DNA of 13,187 nucleotides from Candidatus Omnitrophota bacterium (GTDB lineage: Bacteria; Omnitrophota; Gorgyraeia; Gygaellales; Profunditerraquicolaceae). The position numbers and the translations under genes are program-made. The stretch is taken from assembly GCA_016931435.1 (NCBI GenBank), contig JAFGET010000046.1, positions 1 through 13,187 on the forward strand. Direction: 5' to 3'. The notes beneath the pieces were generated by a model. The model did no database searches. It saw only the letters and a list, made by a program, of their open reading frames with translations, and was not told where the DNA came from. Shown one piece after another: positions 6,696 through 13,187 of this stretch (its first letter is position 1; the number at the start of each line of letters is the position of its first letter).

Positions 6696-6932
6696 ATGGC
6701 AGTGAGGATAAGGTTAAGAAGAATAGGGAAAAACCCGAGTAAAAAGCCTCATTTCAGGATAAGCGTTTTTGAGGAGACGCGCGCGCGCGACGGGGCATTC
6801 ATTGAAGAGTTAGGCTTTTACAACCCGGTCAACGGCCAGTATAAAATGAAGAAAGAACGCCTGGAATATTGGGTAAAAAACGGAGCGCAGCTCTCCCCGA
6901 CTGTTAAAAGCTTAATGAAAAAGTCTAAATGA
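6696..6932 (+). CDS. rpsP: 30S ribosomal protein S16
   Basis: A small-subunit ribosomal protein that binds 16S rRNA and aids 30S assembly. The 78-residue length is at the short end of normal. The N-terminus MAVRIRLRRIGKNPSKKPHFRI and the motif ELGFYNPV (residues 38-45) are diagnostic for S16, as is the pattern around EYWVKNGAQLSPTV. The start is fixed by a perfect AAGGAGG seven bases upstream. In most bacteria rpsP precedes rimM, trmD and rplS; here it lies between trpE and yajC instead. A structured leader sits immediately upstream. Confidence 0.97.
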   Translation: MAVRIRLRRIGKNPSKKPHFRISVFEETRARDGAFIEELGFYNPVNGQYKMKKERLEYWVKNGAQLSPTVKSLMKKSK

Positions 6933-7020
6933 TTTCGCCCTTCTGCTGGACTTCGTAATCTTTAGCTCCAAGGGTCAATTTTCGAACATGTAGAAACCAG
7001 GGTAAATTAAGGAGGAACAA

Positions 7021-7305
7021 ATGGCACAGCAAGCAGCTAATCCGGTGATCAATATGTTACCGATGATCTTGATATTCGTGGTCTTTTATTTTTTGCTTAT
7101 CAGGCCGCAGCGCTCAAAAGAGAAAGCGCATAAAAAAATGCTGGAGGGCCTGGGGAAGAACGACGAAGTCATCACCTCAAGCGGTATTCACGCTACTATA
7201 GTCGGCGTCAAAGAAAAGACATTTATTATCAGGATCGACGACAACGTTAAGATCGAGATCGAAAAAAACAGTGTTTCACTTCTAAAAAAGAAGGGCGTTC
7301 AATAA
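7021..7305 (+). CDS. yajC: Preprotein translocase accessory subunit YajC
   Basis: A single-pass inner-membrane protein that associates with SecDF in the Sec holotranslocon. The 94 residues contain one membrane segment at about 11-27, followed by the family signature FYFLLIRPQR (22-31) and a small cytoplasmic domain with GLGKNDEVITSSGI (43-56). A consensus AAGGAGG at 7009-7015 sets the start. An 88-base gap separates it from rpsP, and secDF begins 15 bases after its stop, giving the common yajC-secD-secF order. No anomalies seen. Confidence 0.95.
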   Translation: MAQQAANPVINMLPMILIFVVFYFLLIRPQRSKEKAHKKMLEGLGKNDEVITSSGIHATIVGVKEKTFIIRIDDNVKIEIEKNSVSLLKKKGVQ

Positions 7306-7320
7306 TATTAAGGGTGAAAG

Positions 7321-9522
7321 ATGGAAAAAAAATTATTCTATAAGGTTCTCTTGGTGTCATTATTGGTAGGCCTATGCGCGTATTTTGCTTTTCCTCTGGA
7401 AAAGAGGATAAATTTAGGCCTGGATTTAAAAGGCGGCATGCATCTTTTATTAAAAGTAGACACCAGCCATCTTTCGGCCAAGGCAAAAGAGGACGCCGCG
7501 GACAGGGCACTTGAGGTTATCCGTAACAGGATAGACCAGTTCGGGGTAAGGGAGCCTTCTATACAGAGGCAGGGGGAAGACGAGATAGTAGTGCAATTAC
7601 CGGGGGTCACCGACCGGGATAGGGCTATCGAGTTAATAGGTAAAACCGCCCTGCTTGAATTCAAGCTTGTTTCTGCGGATACAGAAAAACTAAAGCAGGC
7701 GATAGAGGGTAATATTCCGGAAGGCTTTGAACTGCTGCGTTCCCAGGATGATAATGAACCGGTCTTGCTTGAAAAACAGGCTGTTTTGACGGGGGACGCG
7801 CTCACTAATGCGTCAGTGCATTTTAGTTCAAGCCAGTTTAATGAGCCCGTAGTATCTTTACATTTCAATGCTGAGGGCGCAAAAAAGTTCGCGCAGATCA
7901 CTTCCGATAACGTTGGCAGAAGGCTTGCTATAGTATTAGACGGAAAATTACAATCTGCTCCGCGCATCCGCGAAGCTATCCCTTCCGGAGAAGCGGTGAT
8001 CAGCGGCCGTTTCAATGTCGAGACAGCCCAGGACCTGGCTATTATTTTGCGGGTAGGCGCGCTGCCTGCGCCTATGCGCATAGAAGAAGAAAGGACCGTC
8101 GGGCCTTTGTTAGGGCAGGATTCCATCAAAAAAGGCGTAAAAGCCAGCGTGATAGGGAGTATTTTTGTCCTGGTTTTTATGGCGGTCTATTATATTTTTG
8201 CCGGGTTAATAGCGAACGTAGCATTGGTCCTAAACTTATTGATGATCCTGGGGGGATTAGGGATGTTGCCTGTTTTGTTTCCCGGGATATCCGCTACGCT
8301 GACCCTGCCCGGTATCGCCGGTATTGTTTTGTCCTTAGGTATGGCGGTAGACGCGAACGTCCTGATCAATGAGCGTATCCGGGAAGAGATAAAAAACGGC
8401 AGGTCATTGCGTGTTTCTGTTGCCAACGGCTATAACCGGGCGTTTTCCGCGATCCTTGATTCAAACCTCACTACGCTTATCGCCGCTTTTCTTTTATTTC
8501 AGTTCGGGACCGGCCCTATCAGGGGCTTTGCCGTGACCTTGACTATCGGCCTTTTGGCCAGCATGTTTACGGCGATAGTGGTAACGCGCACGATCTTCGA
8601 AGTGCTTTTTCATTTTGGCTTGATCAAATCGCTCCCCATGCTTAAGTTCATCGGGGAAACAAAAATAGATTTTATCGGTAAACGCAGAATATTGTATGTT
8701 GTTTCTTTGATCGTCATCATCTCCGGCCTGGCTATATTCTTCAAAAAAGGCATGGCAGTTTACGGTATTGATTTTGCCGGAGGGCAATTACAGGAATACA
8801 GCTTTAAATCTGCGGTCCCCGTAGATAAGGTCCGTTTTCTTTTGAAGGAGATGGAGTTGTCCACCGCTTCTATTCAGCAGTTCAAAGATAATCCGAAGAT
8901 AATCTTGATCAAGACCGCCGAAGACAAAAGCAAGCTTATCACCGGTAAGCTAAAGGAATCCTTTCCGCAAGAGGACATACAAATATTGCGCATAGAGCAG
9001 GTAGGGCCTGCCGCGGGTAAGCACTTAAAAACAAAAGCAATACATGCCCTTATCTGGTCATTAGCCGGGATCTTGATCTACGTGGGTTTTCGTTTTAAAC
9101 ACCTTAATTTTGCAATTGCCGGCGTGATCGCCCTTTTCCACGATGTTTTGGTAGCGCTGGGTTTTATGGCTGCCACAGGCAGGCAGATCGATCTGTTGAG
9201 TGTCACGGCTTTTTTGACCATCGCCGGTTATTCTATCAATGACACCATAGTGATTTACGACAGGGTGCGCGAAAATATGCGCCTGAACAGGAAAATGAGC
9301 CTCTATGACCTGATAAACTTAAGCGTAAACCAGACATTGGCAAGGACTATCCTTACTACTTGCGTTACCTTGTTCGCGGTAGTCTCGATCTTCCTTTTCG
9401 GAGGAGAGGTTTTAAGCGATTTTGCTTTTGCCCTTTTGATCGGTTTTATTTCCGGAATATATTCTACGGTATTTATCGCTTCTCCGTTGGTCCTTGCCTG
9501 GAGTCGCAAGCCTAAGAAATGA
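7321..9522 (+). CDS. secDF: Fused protein-export membrane protein SecDF
   Basis: A proton-driven RND-family membrane protein that helps pull exported proteins across the inner membrane after SecYEG/SecA translocation. SecD and SecF are joined in one 733-residue chain. SecD half: first membrane segment about 7-24, NLGLDLKGGMHLL (31-43), the periplasmic P1 region about 45-260, then five membrane segments with LGMAVDANVLINERIREE (339-356). SecF half: membrane segment about 456-474, YGIDFAGG (481-488), and the conserved GYSINDTIVIYDRVRE (636-651) between its last transmembrane helices. The start follows AGGGTGA at 7311-7317. A terminator begins 23 bases after the stop, so this is probably the last gene of its transcript. 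Confidence 0.96.
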   Translation: MEKKLFYKVLLVSLLVGLCAYFAFPLEKRINLGLDLKGGMHLLLKVDTSHLSAKAKEDAADRALEVIRNRIDQFGVREPSIQRQGEDEIVVQLPGVTDRDRAIELIGKTALLEFKLVSADTEKLKQAIEGNIPEGFELLRSQDDNEPVLLEKQAVLTGDALTNASVHFSSSQFNEPVVSLHFNAEGAKKFAQITSDNVGRRLAIVLDGKLQSAPRIREAIPSGEAVISGRFNVETAQDLAIILRVGALPAPMRIEEERTVGPLLGQDSIKKGVKASVIGSIFVLVFMAVYYIFAGLIANVALVLNLLMILGGLGMLPVLFPGISATLTLPGIAGIVLSLGMAVDANVLINERIREEIKNGRSLRVSVANGYNRAFSAILDSNLTTLIAAFLLFQFGTGPIRGFAVTLTIGLLASMFTAIVVTRTIFEVLFHFGLIKSLPMLKFIGETKIDFIGKRRILYVVSLIVIISGLAIFFKKGMAVYGIDFAGGQLQEYSFKSAVPVDKVRFLLKEMELSTASIQQFKDNPKIILIKTAEDKSKLITGKLKESFPQEDIQILRIEQVGPAAGKHLKTKAIHALIWSLAGILIYVGFRFKHLNFAIAGVIALFHDVLVALGFMAATGRQIDLLSVTAFLTIAGYSINDTIVIYDRVRENMRLNRKMSLYDLINLSVNQTLARTILTTCVTLFAVVSIFLFGGEVLSDFAFALLIGFISGIYSTVFIASPLVLAWSRKPKK

Positions 9523-9545
9523 TGCCCGGTTTTCTTAAAAAACTT

Positions 9546-9580
9546 AAAGCTGCCCTTATCTTTAAAGGGCAGCTTTTTTT
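9546..9580 (+). terminator. Rho-independent terminator after secDF
   Basis: A 12-base-pair stem pairs AAAGCTGCCCTT (9546-9557) with AAGGGCAGCTTT (9565-9576) around a seven-base loop. It ends in seven consecutive T residues at 9574-9580. This is a textbook intrinsic terminator for the upstream transcript. It ends only eight bases before the mfd start codon. Confidence 0.9.
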
Positions 9581-9588
9581 ACGACCTT

Positions 9589-11490
9589 ATGTTTAAATCA
9601 TTAAAATTATACGTAGAAGGCCCCGTTGACCTGGAAAAGACCCTTGCTGTCCTTGTCGATTTTGGTTATGAAAGGCAGGAAAAGGTCCTTGAAGAAGGGG
9701 ATTTTTCTCGCAGGGGAAACCTTATTGATATTTTTCCCTGGTCCTTCGAGTTGCCAATCCGTATCGAGGCCGGCGTCGGCAATAATATCCTTTCTATAAG
9801 GTCTTTTTCAGTCTTTGACGGCCTGATGTTATGGCAGCACTCCATGGTGATTATTTTGCCCGTAAAAAAGACGGGGACTTTTAAGATCACCGCATTCAAG
9901 GAAGATTTTCCTATAGAGAATTTTCTCGATATAAAAGCCGGCGATTACGTAGTGCATAACCAGCATGGGATCGGCAGGTTCATCGGCATCAGAAAAATAA
10001 AGTCCGCCGGCGTCTTTAAAGACCACTTGCATATTCAATACGACCTTAAGGAAAACCTTTACGTGCCGGTCGAAGAGATGCATCTGGTCCAGAAATATAT
10101 TGCTTTTAAAACCAGGAGGCCGAAACTGAACAGGCTTGGAAGCCGTCAGTGGGCCAGGACTAAAGAAAGGACTAAAAAGGGGATCCAAAGGCTGGCTTGG
10201 GAGTTTTTGTCGCTTCAGGCTATGCGTTTGAGCACGAAAGGCTTCGCCTGCTCTTCGGATACGGAGTGGCAGAGGCAATTTGAAGATACTTTTCTTTATA
10301 AAGAAACGCCTGATCAGATAAGGGCGCTCGAAGAAGTAAAAAGGGACCTTGAGTCGCCCAAGCCTATGGACAGGCTTCTTTGCGGCGATGTAGGATACGG
10401 AAAAACAGAAGTGGCTATGAGAGCGGCTTTCAAGGTGGTCATGGACGGCAGGCAAGCGGCCTACCTTGTGCCTACCACTATCCTGGCGGAGCAGCATTAT
10501 TATAATTTTTCATCTCGCCTTAAAGATTTTCCGTTAAGAGTCGAGATGCTTTCCCGGTTTAAGACCGATGCCGAACAAAAAGAAATAATTGATTCGCTTT
10601 CGAAAGGCCTGGTCGATATAGTCATCGGGACCCACCGCTTATTGTCCGATGACATGAAATTCAAGGACCTTGGCCTGGTGATCATCGACGAGGAACAGCG
10701 CTTCGGGGTGAACGCCAAGGAAAAGCTTAAAAAATTGAGGCTTACCTTAGATATCCTTACGCTTACCGCTACCCCTATTCCGCGCACCCTTTATATGGGG
10801 TTGATGGGGGCCAAGGATATGTCCCTGATCAATTCTCCTCCGCAAAATCGTTTGCCAATAAAAACAGCTGTGGTAGAATATGACGAAGATTTGATCAGGC
10901 AGGCGATAAACAGGGAGCTTAAGCGCAAAGGTCAGATCTTCTTCGTGCATAACCGCATCGAAGACATCGAAGAAATAAAGAAAACGGTCCTTAAGCTTTT
11001 ACCGGAACATGCGCGCTTGGCTTGCGCCCATGGGCAGATGCACCCAAAGGTTTTGGAAAAAATCATACTTGATTTTTTCAGGGGCAAGATCGATATCCTT
11101 GTCTCTACCATGATCGTTGAATCCGGGATAGATATACCTAATGCCAACACTATCATCGTAAATAATGCTCATCGGTTTGGCCTCTCGGATCTACATCAGC
11201 TTCGCGGCAGAGTGGGCAGGTTTGATAAAAGTGCCTATGCCTATTTTTTAGTCCCTAAAAGCGAGGTATTGGATACCCAGGCACAGAAAAGGCTTGCTGC
11301 TATAAGAGAGCATGTAGAGTTGGGTTCAGGGTTTAAGATCGCCATGGAAGACCTGGAATTAAGGGGAGCGGGAAACATTTTAGGCACGCAACAGCATGGT
11401 TTCATTTTGGCGGTAGGCTTTGATCTTTATTGCAGGCTGCTTAGGGAAGCCATCGCTAATTTTAAAAAGGTGATGATAAATGAAAAGTAA
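9589..11490 (+). CDS. mfd: Minimal transcription-repair coupling factor (short Mfd)
   Basis: A DNA translocase of the Mfd type, which in full form pushes stalled RNA polymerase off DNA and recruits UvrA. At 633 residues it is far shorter than the usual ~1,100. Residues about 3-93 match Mfd domain D2 (UvrB-like, UvrA-binding): GYERQEKVLEEGDFSRRG then IDIFP. Residues about 113-170 are the CarD-like polymerase-interaction domain (KAGDYVVHNQHGIGRF, NLYVPVEEMHL). The motor follows: Walker A GDVGYGKTE (266-274), DEEQ box (367-370), TATPIPRT (393-400), LRGRVGR (538-544), and the TRG element LELRGAGNILGTQQHG (589-604). D1, D3 and the C-terminal D7 are absent, and the chain stops just after the TRG region. 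No Shine-Dalgarno precedes ATG 9589, and the frame upstream is open back to the secDF stop, so the start is uncertain (CTG 9550 possible). RecG is excluded by the CarD-like domain. Confidence 0.9.
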   Translation: MFKSLKLYVEGPVDLEKTLAVLVDFGYERQEKVLEEGDFSRRGNLIDIFPWSFELPIRIEAGVGNNILSIRSFSVFDGLMLWQHSMVIILPVKKTGTFKITAFKEDFPIENFLDIKAGDYVVHNQHGIGRFIGIRKIKSAGVFKDHLHIQYDLKENLYVPVEEMHLVQKYIAFKTRRPKLNRLGSRQWARTKERTKKGIQRLAWEFLSLQAMRLSTKGFACSSDTEWQRQFEDTFLYKETPDQIRALEEVKRDLESPKPMDRLLCGDVGYGKTEVAMRAAFKVVMDGRQAAYLVPTTILAEQHYYNFSSRLKDFPLRVEMLSRFKTDAEQKEIIDSLSKGLVDIVIGTHRLLSDDMKFKDLGLVIIDEEQRFGVNAKEKLKKLRLTLDILTLTATPIPRTLYMGLMGAKDMSLINSPPQNRLPIKTAVVEYDEDLIRQAINRELKRKGQIFFVHNRIEDIEEIKKTVLKLLPEHARLACAHGQMHPKVLEKIILDFFRGKIDILVSTMIVESGIDIPNANTIIVNNAHRFGLSDLHQLRGRVGRFDKSAYAYFLVPKSEVLDTQAQKRLAAIREHVELGSGFKIAMEDLELRGAGNILGTQQHGFILAVGFDLYCRLLREAIANFKKVMINEK

Positions 11491-12430
11491 TAAAGGCCGG
11501 GATAATAAATTCAAAAGTCTAAGATTTTTGATTTTGTCGTGTGTTTTTGGTTTTTTATTTTTTGCTTTCGCCTTAAATAATTACGCCCAGGATAAAATCG
11601 TTGCTATCGTAAATAGCGAGGTGATTACGCAAAAGGACCTGGATGATTTTGTCAACCTGATGCGGATACAAATGGCGCAAGAATACGCGGAAAAAGACCT
11701 GGAGGATAAGGTCGAAGCGATGAAAGAGGATTTCCTGGGAAAATTGGTCGAGGACCGCCTGATGTTGCAGGAGGCGAGAAAGAACAAGATCGAGATCGAC
11801 GAAAACAGGATCCAGGGCAGAATGGACCAGATCAAGAAAAGTTATCCTTCAGAAAGCGTCTTTCAGGAGGCCTTACTGTCTCAGGGGCTTACTCAGGCAG
11901 ACATAGAGAAAAAAATTAAAGAGCAGATGCTTATTCGCGCCATCATCGATAGGCAAATAAGAGAAAAAGTCAAGGTGATGCCTGCCGAGGTCACTGCATT
12001 TTATGAAGAAAATACGGGGAATTTTATGCTCCCCGCCGAGAGGGAGTTTGAATCGGTAACCGCTAAAAACCTGGCCCTTGCCGAAGAATTTTTTGGGAAG
12101 ATCAAAAAAGGGGAAGACTTCTATGAGCTGGTGTCTCAGTATGATTTTTCCACGAATATATTCAGGGCGAGCAAAAACGGAGAGTTAAAAAAAGAGATAG
12201 AGCAGGCGGTCTTCGCCCTGCATTTAGGTGAAGTATCAAAACCCGTAAAGATAGACGAAAAGTATTATATTTTCAGGCTGAAACGGGTAATCAGCCCCCG
12301 CCAACAGAGCCTTTCTGAAGTCCAGGATGAGATCAATAACTATCTGTTTAACAAGAAAATGCAGGTTAGTTTAGGCGAATGGCTGGATGAACTTAAAAAA
12401 CAATCATATATCAAGGTCTTCCCGGAATAA
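11480..12430 (+). CDS. SurA/PrsA-like periplasmic chaperone with degenerate parvulin domain
   Basis: A 316-residue exported protein. Residues about 13-36 are a hydrophobic signal or anchor; I see no strong A-x-A cleavage site, so it may stay membrane-tethered. DKIVAIVNSEVITQKDLDDF (38-57) is the typical start of the SurA N-terminal domain, and the helical chaperone region runs to about 175. Residues about 189-270 occupy the parvulin position (KKGEDFYELVSQYDFS, then LGEVSKPVKIDEKYYIFRLK), but the RHIL histidine, the GGDLG loop and the final GYHI histidine are all missing. Isomerase activity is therefore doubtful and a folding or holding role for outer-membrane proteins is more likely. A Shine-Dalgarno (AAAGGTGA, 11467 onward) lies inside mfd, which it overlaps by 11 bases. 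Its position just before pdxA matches the surA-pdxA order of Proteobacteria. Confidence 0.82.
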   Translation: MKSNKGRDNKFKSLRFLILSCVFGFLFFAFALNNYAQDKIVAIVNSEVITQKDLDDFVNLMRIQMAQEYAEKDLEDKVEAMKEDFLGKLVEDRLMLQEARKNKIEIDENRIQGRMDQIKKSYPSESVFQEALLSQGLTQADIEKKIKEQMLIRAIIDRQIREKVKVMPAEVTAFYEENTGNFMLPAEREFESVTAKNLALAEEFFGKIKKGEDFYELVSQYDFSTNIFRASKNGELKKEIEQAVFALHLGEVSKPVKIDEKYYIFRLKRVISPRQQSLSEVQDEINNYLFNKKMQVSLGEWLDELKKQSYIKVFPE

Positions 12431-13187
12431 GATAAAGGTCGCAATCACATTAGGCGACCCTTCAGGAATAGGGCCGGCGATAACCGCTAGGGCCATGCAT
12501 AAAGTTAAAGGGCTGGCCGAATTTGTGATCATTGGGGATAAACGGGTGTTTGAGCGGGTTTCGTCCGCCGGGGCCCAGGCCTCAGGGGTAAAATTCCTAG
12601 ATTTAAGGAATGTTCCCAGGGACCATTTTAGGTTCGGTAAAGTCAGCCCTGATTACGGAAAGGCATCCATCGAATACCTGGACCTGGCGTTAGGGCTGCT
12701 TAAAGAAAAAAAGTTTGATTGCCTGGTGACTTGCCCGGTTTCAAAAGAGTCCATAAATTTAGCCGGGTATAAATTTACCGGCCATACCGAATATTTGGCC
12801 AGCCGCACCCGCTCCAAAGATATATTGATGCTGCTTTTAAATAACACTCTAAGGATAAGCCTCCTTACCCGCCATATACCTTTGCGGCAAGTCGGGCCTA
12901 AATTAAATAAGGGCGATATTTCTCAGACGATCCTGATGACTTACCGCTGTTTGAAAGAATATTTCGATATTTTGCATCCGCGCATTGTTGTCTGCGGGAT
13001 GAATCCCCACGCCTCGGATAACGGCGTCTTAGGAGATGAAGAAAACATGGTCTTGCGTCCGGCGATAAGGGCCCTGAATAAAAAGATAAGCTTTCTGGAA
13101 GGGCCGCTCCCCGCGGACAGCGCAATAGCCAAGGCAAGCCATAAAAAATACGACGCCGTAGTCGCGTCTTATCACGATCAGGCATTG
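12387..13187 (+). CDS. pdxA: 4-hydroxythreonine-4-phosphate dehydrogenase (partial, runs off the window)
   Basis: Oxidises 4-phosphohydroxy-L-threonine with NAD(P)+ in the DXP-dependent route to pyridoxal phosphate, acting as a cytoplasmic metal-dependent dimer. The 267 codons present stay open to the window edge; the family is usually about 330 residues, so the last fifth is missing. ITLGDPSGIGP (20-30) is the family start motif, although the usual Glu after GIGP is Ala here. The three metal-ligand histidines are visible: H133 (TGHTEYLA), H208 (MNPHAS) and H263 (YHDQ). The only in-frame ATG is at 12387, which overlaps the upstream gene by 44 bases and adds about 15 residues to the normal N-terminus; a non-standard start near ATA 12432 would fit the family length better. 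Confidence 0.93.
   Translation, partial: MNLKNNHISRSSRNKIKVAITLGDPSGIGPAITARAMHKVKGLAEFVIIGDKRVFERVSSAGAQASGVKFLDLRNVPRDHFRFGKVSPDYGKASIEYLDLALGLLKEKKFDCLVTCPVSKESINLAGYKFTGHTEYLASRTRSKDILMLLLNNTLRISLLTRHIPLRQVGPKLNKGDISQTILMTYRCLKEYFDILHPRIVVCGMNPHASDNGVLGDEENMVLRPAIRALNKKISFLEGPLPADSAIAKASHKKYDAVVASYHDQAL

Noticed and set aside
6933..7020. Possible terminator or small RNA between rpsP and yajC
   Set aside because: I found no stable hairpin with a T-run. Apart from the yajC ribosome-binding site and the shared GATTTCGCC motif, nothing is supported.
7338..8129. 263-codon minus-strand open frame opposite secDF
   Set aside because: It is Ser-rich with no recognisable domain, and lies wholly inside a well-supported gene. 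It is a codon-bias shadow.
9522..9596. 24-codon frame starting at the ATG that overlaps the secDF stop
   Set aside because: It is made mostly of terminator sequence, and its product does not resemble the missing Mfd N-terminus. It probably has no coding role.
9829..10497. 222-codon minus-strand open frame opposite mfd
   Set aside because: It overlaps the polymerase-interaction and Walker A coding region of mfd, and I recognise no motif in it. Treated as a shadow.
11491..11900. Possible frameshifted Mfd D7 after the mfd stop
   Set aside because: The sequence downstream is fully explained by the SurA-like gene starting at 11480, and no D7-like residues appear. The domain is absent, not frameshifted.
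1..13187. Novel defence system, CRISPR array, prophage or insertion sequence
   Set aside because: Every gene belongs to a core metabolic, ribosomal, export, repair or envelope family. No transposase, integrase, phage gene or regular spacer array was seen.

Overview
The window is a dense, almost entirely plus-strand stretch of bacterial chromosome with no mobile element, tRNA, rRNA or CRISPR array that I can see. Fifteen protein genes run head to tail, most with short gaps or overlaps of 4-11 bases. No stretch longer than about 130 bases lacks a gene. The organism looks like a diderm (Gram-negative) bacterium. It encodes an outer-membrane-type lipoprotein with a peptidoglycan-binding domain, a SurA-like periplasmic chaperone and a fused SecDF. 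Mid-range GC, a monofunctional HisB and this gene style would fit an uncultivated lineage such as Omnitrophota, but that placement is an inference from style, not a demonstrated match.

Region 1 (1-6566) is a biosynthetic operon. It starts with the 3' end of alaS, whose stop overlaps hisD. Then come hisB, hisH, hisA, a small peptidoglycan-binding lipoprotein, hisF, hisI and trpE. The his genes cover the middle and end of histidine synthesis: PR-AMP cyclohydrolase, ProFAR isomerase, IGP synthase (HisH+HisF), IGP dehydratase and histidinol dehydrogenase. hisG, hisE, hisC and a histidinol-phosphatase are not in the window. trpE (anthranilate synthase component I) is translationally coupled to hisI. 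hisB stands apart: it is AT-richer than hisD, sits between two small non-coding gaps carrying short repeats, and has altered metal-site motifs.

Region 2 (6567-9580) is a ribosome and protein-export cluster: rpsP (S16) behind a structured leader, then yajC and a fused secDF, closed by a clear rho-independent terminator at 9546-9580. rpsP is not next to its usual partners rimM, trmD and rplS.

Region 3 (9589-13187) is mfd, a SurA-like gene and pdxA, all overlapping. The order surA-pdxA is familiar from Proteobacteria. The Mfd is the most striking item: an intact 633-residue protein that keeps the UvrA-binding-like module (D2), the RNA-polymerase-interaction (CarD-like) domain and the full RecG-like motor. 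It lacks D1, D3 and the autoinhibitory C-terminal D7. Functional genes or a terminator abut both ends, so this looks like a genuinely minimal transcription-repair coupling factor rather than a sequencing break. The SurA-like protein has lost the usual parvulin catalytic features, and pdxA runs off the window end.
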